NCBI GenBank assembly: GCA_927417275.1
Contig: CAKMJV010000033.1
Location: 1-64,000, forward strand
Reading direction: 5' to 3'
From: an uncultured Clostridia bacterium
GTDB taxonomy: Bacteria > Bacillota > Clostridia > Peptostreptococcales > Acidaminobacteraceae
DNA length: 64,000 nt
The notes beneath the pieces are model-generated. The model saw only the letters and a program-made list of their open reading frames with translations, was not told where the DNA came from and made no database searches. The translations under genes and the position numbers were made by a program. This document shows positions 1 to 7,886 of this stretch, piece by piece; position 1 is the first letter of the stretch, and every line of letters starts with the position of its first letter.

Positions 1-176
1 ATGGTCCAGGAAGATCCATTGCCTCCATTCATACCGAACTTTCTGATCAAACCAACATCGTAAAAGCACATGCAATTATAGATGGCCTAGAAAAACAAGT
101 TATGCGTGAACTTGGCATCGATTTGGTCATTCATGTGGATCCCATAGGAGAAAATCAAGTAGGACCCATTGATTAA
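1..176 (+). CDS. Cation diffusion facilitator transporter, C-terminal end (partial)
   Basis: Only the last 57 codons are inside the window; the gene begins upstream. The reading frame starting at base 3 gives a stretch beginning GPGRSIASIHTELSD and ending LVIHVDPIGENQVGPID before the TAA at 174-176. The pattern GPGRS-ASIH-E, then a helix, then LGI-LVIHVDPI is the cytoplasmic C-terminal domain of cation diffusion facilitator (CDF) transporters, which export Zn, Fe, Mn or similar divalent metals and dimerise through this domain. Metal specificity cannot be read because the membrane part is missing. The gene ends just before a bidirectional terminator shared with the convergent MFS gene. Confidence 0.85.
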   Translation, partial: GPGRSIASIHTELSDQTNIVKAHAIIDGLEKQVMRELGIDLVIHVDPIGENQVGPID

Positions 177-182
177 TAAAAA

Positions 183-223
183 GCCCCTTATAAGGTTAGC
201 CGTCTGGCTTGCTCATAAGGGGC
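183..223. terminator. Bidirectional terminator between convergent genes
   Basis: GCCCCTTAT (183-191) pairs with ATAAGGGGC (215-223). The loop is 23 nt and can fold further. Short A/T runs lie on both sides. It sits between the end of the CDF gene and the end of the convergent MFS gene. Confidence 0.75.
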
Positions 224-229
224 ATTACT

Positions 230-1429
230 TTATGCTTTAACAGGTTTTGTTTTAAATATTAAATTGAAAGCGATGAAATAAGCAAATGCAGTAAATATAA
301 AAGTAGCGACAAAACTTGTCATATCGACGAGGAGGCCTAAAAGTAGGGGGCCCGTTATGGCTGCTAATGAAGAAGCAAAATAATACAGTCCTGTATAAGT
401 CCCTATTTTTTCTTCACTGGTTCGTTCAACGACCATTGGGTATGAATTAATATTAATCATCGCCCAGAAGAAACCACCGATAAACATCATTAGCATCATA
501 AAGAGTTGATTAAAAGGCAGTACGGTTCCAATTAATGCTAACACGATAAAAACCAGTGTATCACCTGCCAAGCCGATGAGTATTGCTTTCTTTTTACCGA
601 TTTTAGTGCCGATAAACCCTGCGGGTATGGCAAATGCTAAAAAAGACAGTGCGAAGAAACCTAAAATGAGAGAAGCATCCGAAACTTCAAGGCCGAGGAA
701 TTGGACACAGTAATTACTGAAAGTTGCTTCTACACCTTGGTAACCAACGAACCAGAAAAAGATTGCTAATAAAATATATAAAGTGGATCGATCCTGATCT
801 TGAAGAATACTTTGTACAGATTTTCTTATGCTAATACGCTTTTCGGCTGCGACTTCACCTATAACGGGCTCTTTTATAAACTTAATCAACATCGCTAAAG
901 CGAAAATCATCATAATAGATGTGAAAATAAAGGGGTAATTTGGATTGAGTTTGTAGAGTCTTGAGCCACCAATTAGAACAAAAACAGATGCGAGGCCACC
1001 CATAAAATTGATGATGCCATTTGCTTGACTTCTAAGAGGTGCCGGGGTTATGTCAGGCATAAGCGCGACAGTGGGGGCTCTAAAAATCGCCATGGAGAAA
1101 TTTAGTACGGTTATAATGATCATAAACATCAAAAATCCATTATAGTTTGGTAAAAATACAAATGATGCAGCCGCTAAGGGAATTCCCACCATGAGGTATG
1201 GCATCCTTCTACCAAAGCGCGTATGTGTACGGTCGCTTAAAGAAGCAATAAATGGGATTAAACTCACTGCTAAGACGTTGTCCAGCGTCATAACCGCATT
1301 GATTTGAAACTGACTGTCAAAAAAGTCTCTTAAAAAGATTGGCACATAAACGTTATATAATGGCCAAACCAAACTTACTGCAAAAAAACCAAGACCAAGT
1401 AGAAAAGTTTTCCTCACATCGAGTTTCAT
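230..1429 (-). CDS. MFS transporter, SLC45/GPH-like sugar transporter family
   Basis: 399-residue protein with about 12 predicted membrane helices. The cytoplasmic loop between helices 2 and 3 reads SDRTHTRFGRRMPYL, which matches the SDR-x-RTR-x-GRR-P signature of the SLC45 / glycoside-pentoside-hexuronide type MFS carriers. A secondary transporter in the cytoplasmic membrane is therefore well supported; the substrate (a sugar or glycoside in characterised relatives) is inferred only. The start is set by AGGAGG six bases before the ATG. It lies 50 bp downstream of the Rrf2 regulator on the same strand and could be co-transcribed with it, separated by a small hairpin. No sugar-catabolic enzymes adjoin it. 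Confidence 0.85.
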   Translation of the reverse strand: MKLDVRKTFLLGLGFFAVSLVWPLYNVYVPIFLRDFFDSQFQINAVMTLDNVLAVSLIPFIASLSDRTHTRFGRRMPYLMVGIPLAAASFVFLPNYNGFLMFMIIITVLNFSMAIFRAPTVALMPDITPAPLRSQANGIINFMGGLASVFVLIGGSRLYKLNPNYPFIFTSIMMIFALAMLIKFIKEPVIGEVAAEKRISIRKSVQSILQDQDRSTLYILLAIFFWFVGYQGVEATFSNYCVQFLGLEVSDASLILGFFALSFLAFAIPAGFIGTKIGKKKAILIGLAGDTLVFIVLALIGTVLPFNQLFMMLMMFIGGFFWAMININSYPMVVERTSEEKIGTYTGLYYFASSLAAITGPLLLGLLVDMTSFVATFIFTAFAYFIAFNLIFKTKPVKA

Positions 1430-1445
1430 AGTGCCTCCTGTTTGA

Positions 1446-1470
1446 TTGAGAAATCATATATATTTCTCAA
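1446..1470 (-). other. Intercistronic hairpin between Rrf2 gene and MFS gene
   Basis: TTGAGAAA (1446-1453) and TTTCTCAA (1463-1470) form an 8-bp stem with a 9-nt AT loop. It follows the Rrf2 stop in the direction of transcription and has no long T tract, so it may process mRNA or partly terminate. Confidence 0.4.
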
Positions 1471-1479
1471 AGATTTACT

Positions 1480-1926
1480 TCAAATGAAAAACATAAGTGC
1501 TTCTTCATTTTTATGTGTTTCTACATCTCGAACCAATCCTTCCAGTGTAATACGACTTAAAGTCTGCATGATTTGTTGATCCAAAAGTAAAAATACTGAC
1601 GATTGAAGTGCTTTTTCAATTTCTTGTAGATCGCTTGTTAACGTTTGCTCTGCCTTCTCAAACAATGCATTTTCAACGCTCATTAATATGTCGCAAACCG
1701 TTATATCCTTTGGTCTCATCGCTAATTGATAGCCACCCTGAGCGCCTTTTACGGCTTGCACGATGTTGGCGCGTTTGAGAAGTGAAAAGACTTGCTCTAA
1801 ATATATTTTCGAAAGGTTTAACTGTTCTGAGATGGAAATGACAGATAAGAGACCTTTGGTATCATAATTCTGAGCGAGTATGATGCATGCTGCTAAAGCA
1901 TAACGTCCTTTTGCTGATATTTTCAT
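1480..1926 (-). CDS. Rrf2-family transcriptional regulator (CymR-like)
   Basis: 148 residues with the Rrf2 winged-helix layout: MKISAKGRYALAACIILAQ (helix 1), then QLNLSKIYLEQVFSLLKRANIVQAVKGAQGGY, the recognition helix and wing typical of the family. Rrf2 members divide into Fe-S sensors with three clustered cysteines (IscR, NsrR) and cysteine-free types such as CymR of Bacillus. Here the region after the wing lacks the three-Cys cluster, so an Fe-S cofactor is unlikely. It is divergent from cysK, and in Bacillus CymR represses sulfur genes as a complex with CysK. A CymR-type role is therefore a good inference but not proven. RBS AAGGAG precedes the ATG. Confidence 0.85.
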   Translation of the reverse strand: MKISAKGRYALAACIILAQNYDTKGLLSVISISEQLNLSKIYLEQVFSLLKRANIVQAVKGAQGGYQLAMRPKDITVCDILMSVENALFEKAEQTLTSDLQEIEKALQSSVFLLLDQQIMQTLSRITLEGLVRDVETHKNEEALMFFI

Positions 1927-1968
1927 GAAAATACTCCTTACTGTTTCGATGTTTGATTACATACTTTT

Positions 1969-1996
1969 ATTATAGGTTATAAAGCAATTAAATCAA
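1969..1996 (-). promoter_or_regulatory. Promoter of the Rrf2 regulator gene
   Basis: On the minus strand TTGATT (complement of 1991-1996), a 16-bp spacer and TATAAT (complement of 1969-1974). It is about 45 bp upstream of the start codon. Confidence 0.65.
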
Positions 1997-2023
1997 GTCA
2001 TACTTAAGGGATTTAACTTATAT

Positions 2024-2052
2024 TTGACAAATGAATGTGTGCCGTGTATAAT
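2024..2052 (+). promoter_or_regulatory. cysK: cysK promoter (consensus sigma-A)
   Basis: Perfect consensus: TTGACA (2024-2029), 17-bp spacer, TATAAT (2047-2052). Transcription should start near 2059, giving a leader of about 58 nt. This rules out the upstream in-frame TTG that lies inside the -35 box as a start codon. Confidence 0.85.
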
Positions 2053-2116
2053 CATTACATACTTATCCTATATGATATATATAATCATTATTATAAACGT
2101 ACAATGGAGGAATCAA

Positions 2117-3046
2117 ATGAAAGTATATGAGAATTTGACAGATTTAATAGGCAAAACACCACTTTTAAAATTAAAAAGATACAGCGCATCTGAAAAATTG
2201 GACATGCCATTAATTGCTAAACTGGAATCTTTTAATCCAGCAGGTAGTGTAAAGGATAGAATCGCTTGGGCGATGATCCGTGATGCCGAAGAAAAAGGAT
2301 TGCTAAAAGAAGGATCTGTTATCATAGAGCCGACAAGTGGCAACACGGGCATCGGACTCGCATCTGTTGCAGCAGCACGTGGGTATCGTATTATTTTGAC
2401 GATGCCAGAAACCATGAGTATCGAAAGAAGAAATCTCTTAAAAGCATATGGCGCAGAATTGGTATTAACTGAAGGTCCTAAAGGCATGAAGGGTGCCATA
2501 GAAAGAGCAGATGAACTGGCTAAAGAGGTTGAGAATGGCATTATTCTAGGGCAGTTTGTGAATCCCGCAAATCCAAAAATGCATAAAGAAACGACAGCAG
2601 TAGAAATCTGGGAAGACACCGATGGTCAGGTAGATATTTTTATAGCGGGTATTGGTACGGGTGGCACCATAACAGGTGTTGGCGAATTCTTAAAGGAAAA
2701 GAACCCCAATATTCAAATCATCGCTGTAGAGCCCATTGATTCTCCAGTTCTCACACAAGGCAAAGCGGGTCCGCATAAAATCCAGGGTATAGGAGCTGGT
2801 TTTATTCCAAGTATTTTAAATACAAATATTTACGATGAAGTTATTACGGTTACAGCAGACGATGCTTTTGAAACAGGCAGAATTCTTTCTAAAACTGAAG
2901 GTCTTTTAATCGGTATATCTGCTGGCGCTGCTGCTTGGGCAGCGGCACAGGTTGCGAAACGTCCAGAAAATACGGGAAAAAACATCGTGGTATTACTACC
3001 GGATACAGGTGAACGATACTTGACCACTGCACTGTTTAGCGAATAA
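2117..3046 (+). CDS. cysK: Cysteine synthase A (O-acetylserine sulfhydrylase)
   Basis: 309-residue PLP enzyme that makes L-cysteine from O-acetylserine and sulfide in the cytosol. The sequence shows the fold-type II hallmarks: N-terminal [16 protein letters not shown], the PLP lysine in [12 protein letters not shown] (about residue 46), the substrate loop [12 protein letters not shown], the phosphate-binding [10 protein letters not shown], and [11 protein letters not shown] near the C terminus. Length is the usual 300-310. The ATG at 2117 follows GGAGG by six bases; the frame is open upstream but that part overlaps the promoter. Monocistronic, ended by a strong terminator, and divergent from a CymR-like regulator that probably controls it. 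Confidence 0.96.
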   Translation: MKVYENLTDLIGKTPLLKLKRYSASEKLDMPLIAKLESFNPAGSVKDRIAWAMIRDAEEKGLLKEGSVIIEPTSGNTGIGLASVAAARGYRIILTMPETMSIERRNLLKAYGAELVLTEGPKGMKGAIERADELAKEVENGIILGQFVNPANPKMHKETTAVEIWEDTDGQVDIFIAGIGTGGTITGVGEFLKEKNPNIQIIAVEPIDSPVLTQGKAGPHKIQGIGAGFIPSILNTNIYDEVITVTADDAFETGRILSKTEGLLIGISAGAAAWAAAQVAKRPENTGKNIVVLLPDTGERYLTTALFSE

Positions 3047-3049
3047 TTA

Positions 3050-3101
3050 AAAGCGTTTAATGACTTGAGGCTTGGTAAGCTCAACATTAAACGCTTTTTT
3101 T
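3050..3101. terminator. Terminator after cysK, also usable by the convergent ABC operon
   Basis: AAAGCGTTTAATG (3050-3062) pairs with CATTAAACGCTTT (3085-3097), with an extra inner stem (TTGAG...CTCAA) and a T7 tract ending at 3101. The A-run on the other flank makes it bidirectional. Confidence 0.9.
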
Positions 3102-3115
3102 ATGCTTTATGGCTT

Positions 3116-4882
3116 TTAATTTTGATTTTGAAACTGTGCATAATACATTTCAGCATAGAGGCCATTTTTTTCTAACAACACATCGTGTTTACCTTGTTCA
3201 ACCACATTGCCATCATGCACCACTAAAATGGTGTCAGCATTTTTTATGGTAGAGAGGCGATGAGCGATTACAAAACTCGTTTTACCAGCCATCAACTGAC
3301 GCATTGCTTCTTGAATTTGTTGTTCTGTGCGCGTATCGACATTGGATGTTGCTTCATCTAAAATTAGCATTTTAGCATCTAATAACATGGCGCGTGCGAT
3401 GGTTAGTAATTGTTTCTGTCCCTGTGAGATGTTGATTCCATCTTCATTGAGCACGGTGTCATAACCTTGTGGCAAATGCATAATGTAGTTGTGTATTTTT
3501 GCCGCTTTTGCAACTTCTATTACTTCTTCTCGTGTTGCATTTCGTTTGCCATAAGCGATATTTTCAAAGATGGTGCCTTCAAAAAGCCAAGTATCTTGTA
3601 ACACCATAGCAAATGCTTTTCTTAAACTTTTACGTGTAATGTCTAATATGTTGATCCCGTCGATGGTAATAGAACCGCCTTGAGGATCATAAAAGCGCAT
3701 GAGTAAGTTGATCAAAGTGGTTTTCCCAGCACCGGTAGGTCCAACGATGGCGATGAGATCGCCTGTTTTTGCGTGTAGTGATAAATTTTTTATGATGGTC
3801 TTATCTGGATCATAGCCAAAGTGAATATTTTGCATTTTAACATCACCCTTTGGATCTGTTAATTCTACAGCGTGATCGCGATCTTTGCCTTCTATGGGCT
3901 CATCGATTACTCGAAACACACGCTCAGCAGCGGCTAAAGCTGACTGTAATTCACTTGAGATGTTTGCCAATTCATTTATAGGACCAGAAAATTTTCTCGA
4001 GTAAAGCACAAAAGAGGAGACATTACCGATGGATAGTCGACCCATTAAAAAGAGTATAGCGCCAAAAACACTGACCAAACTCAACGATAAATTATTTATA
4101 AAGTTTATAGAGGGGCCTACGGTGCTGCTGTAATACTCTGCTTCATAAAATGCATCTACTGCCGCATCGTTTTTTTCATCAAAACGTGCAATCATTACGT
4201 CTTCTTGTCTGTAAGCCTTGATAACTTTCTGACCCGATATGATCTCTTCAACAAAACCGTTTAACTCACCCAATTTGGCAGATCGCTTTCTAAAGAGTGG
4301 TCGTGTTTTCCCCGTCATAAAACGCGTAAAAACGATGGAAATTGGTATCGTAACGGCGAAAACCAATACCAAAGTGGGGGAGATTATAATCATCATGGTT
4401 AATGAACCGATTACAGTAATGATACTTGTGAAAATCTGAATAACATCATTTGACAGCGATGTATTTATGGTGTCTATATCATAAGTGATTCGACTGATGA
4501 TATCACCCGTTTGGTGTGTGTCATAATATTTCACTGGCAAGTCAGATAAGCGCTCAAAAACATCTTTTCTCATTTTAAAGATTACTTTTTGACTCAGTGT
4601 GATCATGAGAATAGCAAGCAAATAAGAAAATACCGAAGAAAAAACATAAAATAAGATCATGAGCGCTATATTTTCGTAGACCTTTGGAAAATTAACTTGT
4701 CCTGCTGTAATGCCAAAAGCGTCGATTGCTCTACCCGCTAATGAAGGGCCAATGAGCGATAGCATGTTGCTTGAAAACGTGAGTAGCATCGCCATAAAAA
4801 GTATGATTTTATACTGATATAGATATTTCCAAAGACGAAGCAAAACATATTTGCGGTTTTGTGGCTTATGATTGGGTGCCAT
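3116..4882 (-). CDS. Heterodimeric ABC exporter, subunit with the catalytically competent ATPase site
   Basis: 588 residues from the ATG at 4882, which has GGGAGG seven bases upstream; longer in-frame starts lie inside the preceding gene. Architecture is six membrane helices (residues about 20-320) then an ABC ATPase domain. Walker A is GPTGAGKTT, the signature is the non-canonical ISQGQKQ, and Walker B ends LILDEATSNVD with an intact catalytic Glu. Its partner (4866-6590) has the opposite asymmetry, as in TM287/288, BmrCD or LmrCD-type heterodimers. The two genes overlap by 17 bp. Likely exports drugs, lipids or peptides; the substrate is unknown. Confidence 0.9.
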   Translation of the reverse strand: MAPNHKPQNRKYVLLRLWKYLYQYKIILFMAMLLTFSSNMLSLIGPSLAGRAIDAFGITAGQVNFPKVYENIALMILFYVFSSVFSYLLAILMITLSQKVIFKMRKDVFERLSDLPVKYYDTHQTGDIISRITYDIDTINTSLSNDVIQIFTSIITVIGSLTMMIIISPTLVLVFAVTIPISIVFTRFMTGKTRPLFRKRSAKLGELNGFVEEIISGQKVIKAYRQEDVMIARFDEKNDAAVDAFYEAEYYSSTVGPSINFINNLSLSLVSVFGAILFLMGRLSIGNVSSFVLYSRKFSGPINELANISSELQSALAAAERVFRVIDEPIEGKDRDHAVELTDPKGDVKMQNIHFGYDPDKTIIKNLSLHAKTGDLIAIVGPTGAGKTTLINLLMRFYDPQGGSITIDGINILDITRKSLRKAFAMVLQDTWLFEGTIFENIAYGKRNATREEVIEVAKAAKIHNYIMHLPQGYDTVLNEDGINISQGQKQLLTIARAMLLDAKMLILDEATSNVDTRTEQQIQEAMRQLMAGKTSFVIAHRLSTIKNADTILVVHDGNVVEQGKHDVLLEKNGLYAEMYYAQFQNQN

Positions 4883-6590
4883 TTGCTTCACCTCCCATTT
4901 GCGATAGACTGATTGCACGGTAACTTTCACACGTCTTTAAGAGTGTTTCGTGTGTGCCACTTCCTATTATGGAACCTTCTTCTAGAACGATGATATGATC
5001 TGCGTGCATGATGGAACTGATACGTTGTGCAACGATTAATGTCGTCGTATTTTCAAAATGCGCATTTAATGATTTTCTCAAATTTGCATCGGTTCTATAG
5101 TCCAGCGCACTGGATGAATCGTCTAAAACGAGGATTTGTGGATTTGCTGCAAGCGCTCTTGAGATGAGTATACGTTGCTTTTGTCCGCCGCTGATGTTAG
5201 AACCTTTGATGGACAATCGATGTAGCCAACCGTCTGCCAGTGTATCGATAAACTCTCCAGCTTGAGCGAGTTGTGTTGAAAATACAATCTGCTCTTGTGG
5301 TAAATCACGACCGAAGTTGATGTTTTCTGCGATGGTATCTGCAAACAAAATATCGTTTTGAAAAACAATGCCGAACATTTTATGCAGTTCATCACGTGGT
5401 ATGCTTTTAACATTTCTTCCATGGATATAGATGCCGCCTTGATCCACGTCATAAAAGCGAAGCAACAGTTTGATTAAGCTTGATTTACCACTACCAGTTG
5501 GACCGATGATTCCCAGTGTTTGACCAGCCTTAAGTTTAAAATTAAGATCGATTAAGTTGGCTTGATTCTTATGGTATGAAAAGGTTACATGATCAAAAGA
5601 AATATGAAAATCATCATCTTTTAAAGGTGTTTCTTCGATCATGAGTTCTTCAGGTGCGTCGATAATTTCGGAGATACGATTAAACGATGCAAGTCCTTTT
5701 GATGCGAGTATGAAAATTCTACTGATGGAAAGCATGGCGTTTAATATGATGGTGAAGTACGTTAAAAATGCGATGACGACACCAGGTTGACTTAAACCAG
5801 CATTAACTCGATAAGCACCGACCAAGATGACCAGTGTTAATCCGATATTGAGATATAAATTCATCATAGGGTTAGTAATGGCCATGGTTACGCCAACTTT
5901 TTTCTCTCGTCTTACCACTTCATTGCTTACTTGAGCAAATTTTTGCTTTTCTAAATCCGTTTTGGACAATGCTTTTATGATGCGTATCCCCGTTATGTTT
6001 TCTCTTACAGAACGCACCATCATATCAACTGCATTTTGAAGGTTATTATATAGTGGAATCCCTTTTTTTGACACGATATAAACAGTAATAAAAATGAACG
6101 GCTGTATACCGATTAAAACCATAGCAAGAGCAGGGTCCAGAGCTAAGGTAACCATAATACCACCGAGTAACAAAATGGGCGCACGAACGCCTAATCGCTG
6201 CATCATTCCCACCATATGATGCACATGGTAAGTATCAGAAGTTAAACGCGAGATTAAAGAGGGGATGGTATAAGTATCTATTTGATTGCATGATAAATAA
6301 GTAATTTTTGAAAAAAGGTCATGTCTTATTTGACGCGTCGTGCGTGCAGCGACCTTAGAAGCCATACGGTTCGCAGTAATGTTTGCTAGAACAGCAAATG
6401 CTGCACATAAAATCATGGCGCCGCCCCATACAAAAATTAGTTGTGTATTCTTTTGAGGGGCAACATCGTCAATAATATGAGCCAAAATCCACGGAATTAA
6501 TAAGTCCATTATGGTGCCTAAAAACTTTATGATAAGTCCTACACTCATTCTTGAAAGACTTGGTTTTAAGTATTCTATCAATCGTTTCAT
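4866..6590 (-). CDS. Heterodimeric ABC exporter, subunit with degenerate ATPase site
   Basis: 574 residues: transmembrane domain (about 1-310) followed by an ABC ATPase. Walker A is GPTGSGKSS and the signature ISGGQKQR is canonical, but Walker B reads ILVLDDSSSALD, with Asp where the catalytic Glu is expected. That Asp defines the degenerate nucleotide site of heterodimeric type IV exporters. In the dimer its canonical signature completes the partner's competent site. First gene of a two-gene operon, GAGGAG before the ATG, consensus promoter upstream. It stands divergently from the carboxypeptidase gene at 6730. Confidence 0.9.
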   Translation of the reverse strand: MKRLIEYLKPSLSRMSVGLIIKFLGTIMDLLIPWILAHIIDDVAPQKNTQLIFVWGGAMILCAAFAVLANITANRMASKVAARTTRQIRHDLFSKITYLSCNQIDTYTIPSLISRLTSDTYHVHHMVGMMQRLGVRAPILLLGGIMVTLALDPALAMVLIGIQPFIFITVYIVSKKGIPLYNNLQNAVDMMVRSVRENITGIRIIKALSKTDLEKQKFAQVSNEVVRREKKVGVTMAITNPMMNLYLNIGLTLVILVGAYRVNAGLSQPGVVIAFLTYFTIILNAMLSISRIFILASKGLASFNRISEIIDAPEELMIEETPLKDDDFHISFDHVTFSYHKNQANLIDLNFKLKAGQTLGIIGPTGSGKSSLIKLLLRFYDVDQGGIYIHGRNVKSIPRDELHKMFGIVFQNDILFADTIAENINFGRDLPQEQIVFSTQLAQAGEFIDTLADGWLHRLSIKGSNISGGQKQRILISRALAANPQILVLDDSSSALDYRTDANLRKSLNAHFENTTTLIVAQRISSIMHADHIIVLEEGSIIGSGTHETLLKTCESYRAISLSQMGGEANGTQS

Positions 6591-6628
6591 GATCGCTCCT
6601 CGTATGAATTGAATATTCGGTCAAAAAA

Positions 6629-6657
6629 ATATTACCATACCCGAAAGATTATGTCAA
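6629..6657 (-). promoter_or_regulatory. Promoter of the ABC exporter operon
   Basis: Minus strand: TTGACA (complement of 6652-6657), 17-bp spacer, TAATAT (complement of 6629-6634), 39 bp upstream of the start codon. Confidence 0.8.
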
Positions 6658-6677
6658 AGTGAATAGCATTTTTAGTA

Positions 6678-6706
6678 TGTCATACCGGGTGAATTTGTTG
6701 TATACT
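6678..6706 (+). promoter_or_regulatory. Possible promoter of the D,D-carboxypeptidase gene
   Basis: TATACT at 6701-6706 is a good -10, and the ATG follows 23 bp later. The matching -35 region (6678-6683, TGTCAT) is weak, so the assignment is tentative. Confidence 0.4.
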
Positions 6707-6729
6707 ATTAGAGTAAAGGAGAGTTGAAA

Positions 6730-7815
6730 ATGACATCTAAGAAGCGAAAGCATAAGCGCAGTAAAGGCGCTTTGTTAATCAGAAGAATAGCAATCGTTGC
6801 CACTTTGTTATTGGTTTTATTTTTACTGGGACGTTTAATTTTAATCCTCATGAATTTAGTCGGTCGAGAACAAGAAGACGTTGTTACGATTAATCTTACG
6901 ACAGAACCTATGGAGATTTTTGTTCCCGAACAGACGACAGAAATCACAACTGAAGCATCAACTGAAGCAAATAATTCAACTGAAGCAAGTAATTCAAATG
7001 AAATACCCTCGGATGCAAATGTAACTACCGAAAGTATTACAGATGTGAGTGAAAATTTGACGACTGAAAGCAGCACGCGATCCAATCAAACATTATCGTT
7101 TAACCACATAGCTTATTACATTGAGAGTCGAGCCTCAAGATACTCAGAGCACGCAAGCAAGCATCCACTTAAATCGGATGAGCAAATCGTTTTAGAAGTG
7201 AATATGAACCATGATTTTTCGTTTTATGATAACATTCAGCCTGCGGTTATGCCTAACGATCTTTTGGTTCTTTGTAACAAATATTATAAACTCGATGCTT
7301 CATTTACACCTACAGATCTAGTGGATGTTAAAGAGGGCTATTATGTAAATGATGGCAAAACATATAAACTCGCATCGAGTGCACATGATGCCTTTGTTAA
7401 AATGGCAGATGCAGCAAAAGAAGAAGGATTGAATTTGAAGATTATATCCGCTTATCGTACAAACAGTTTTCAAGCAAACCTTTATGAAAAATATAAAGAT
7501 CGTAACGGTCAAACGGCAGCAGACCGATTTTCAGCAAGGCCTGGACATTCTGAACACGAAACAGGGCTTGCAATAGACATTAACGACGTTTCTTCGGCCT
7601 TTGAAAATACGGCTGAGTTTAAATGGCTTCAAAACAACGCACATAAATATGGTTTTATTTTAAGATATCCAAAAAATAGTGAACATATTACAGGCTACAT
7701 GTACGAATCATGGCATTATAGGTATGTCGGCGAAACGCTTGCAACAGAACTTGTTTCGGCAGATATTACTTTTGATGCCTATCATGCGACTGTGCTTTAC
7801 GAGCGTTATGAATAA
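6730..7815 (+). CDS. Membrane-anchored D-alanyl-D-alanine carboxypeptidase (VanY/LdcB-type)
   Basis: 361 residues. A basic N terminus (KKRKHKRSK) precedes one membrane helix (about 17-38), then an extracellular Thr/Glu/Ser/Asn-rich linker (about 50-120), then a C-terminal peptidase M15B/VanY domain. Zinc-site motifs are present: SARPGHSEHETGLAIDI (His and Asp ligands) and ESWHYRYVG (third His), together with SAYRTNSFQ. It should trim D-Ala from peptidoglycan stem peptides outside the membrane. The ATG at 6730 is chosen over a TTG two codons earlier because GGAG lies eight bases before it. A strong terminator follows directly. Confidence 0.9.
   Translation: MTSKKRKHKRSKGALLIRRIAIVATLLLVLFLLGRLILILMNLVGREQEDVVTINLTTEPMEIFVPEQTTEITTEASTEANNSTEASNSNEIPSDANVTTESITDVSENLTTESSTRSNQTLSFNHIAYYIESRASRYSEHASKHPLKSDEQIVLEVNMNHDFSFYDNIQPAVMPNDLLVLCNKYYKLDASFTPTDLVDVKEGYYVNDGKTYKLASSAHDAFVKMADAAKEEGLNLKIISAYRTNSFQANLYEKYKDRNGQTAADRFSARPGHSEHETGLAIDINDVSSAFENTAEFKWLQNNAHKYGFILRYPKNSEHITGYMYESWHYRYVGETLATELVSADITFDAYHATVLYERYE
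6958..6993 (+). repeat. 18-bp tandem repeat in the linker-coding part of the carboxypeptidase
   Basis: Two adjacent 18-bp units (6958-6975 and 6976-6993) differ at one base and encode STEANN and STEASN; a partial third unit (ACTGAAGCA) lies just upstream. Such repeats can lengthen or shorten the wall-spanning linker by slippage. Confidence 0.75.
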
Positions 7816-7822
7816 GAAAAAA

Positions 7823-7870
7823 ATCCCCATTGCTGATAGGATACTGTATCATCAGCAATGGGGATTTTTA
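7823..7870. terminator. Bidirectional terminator between carboxypeptidase and chemotaxis receptor genes
   Basis: Perfect 15-bp stem ATCCCCATTGCTGAT (7823-7837) / ATCAGCAATGGGGAT (7851-7865), with a T run on the right and an A7 run on the left, between convergent genes. Confidence 0.92.
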
Positions 7871-7886
7871 TTATATAATAATTATT

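Larger units (their letters stand above)
1956..2064. promoter_or_regulatory. Candidate Rrf2/CymR operator cluster between regulator and cysK
   Basis: CATACTT occurs three times in the 190-bp divergent region, at 1960-1966, 1999-2005 and 2058-2064. The first and third are part of an identical 11-mer, ATTACATACTT (1956-1966 and 2054-2064). One copy lies downstream of the regulator -10, one upstream of its -35, and one over the cysK start site. A second direct repeat, ATAATCATTA, occurs at 2048-2057 and 2081-2090. The positions suit shared repression of both genes; binding is inferred. Confidence 0.4.

Noticed and set aside
2024-2116. In-frame upstream extension of cysK by 31 codons starting at a TTG
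   Set aside because: The TTG is part of a perfect -35 box and the extension spans the -10 and start site; the ATG at 2117 has a good RBS and matches the family N terminus.
2113-2619. 168-codon minus-strand frame opposite cysK
   Set aside because: Antisense shadow of cysK with no RBS and no family match.
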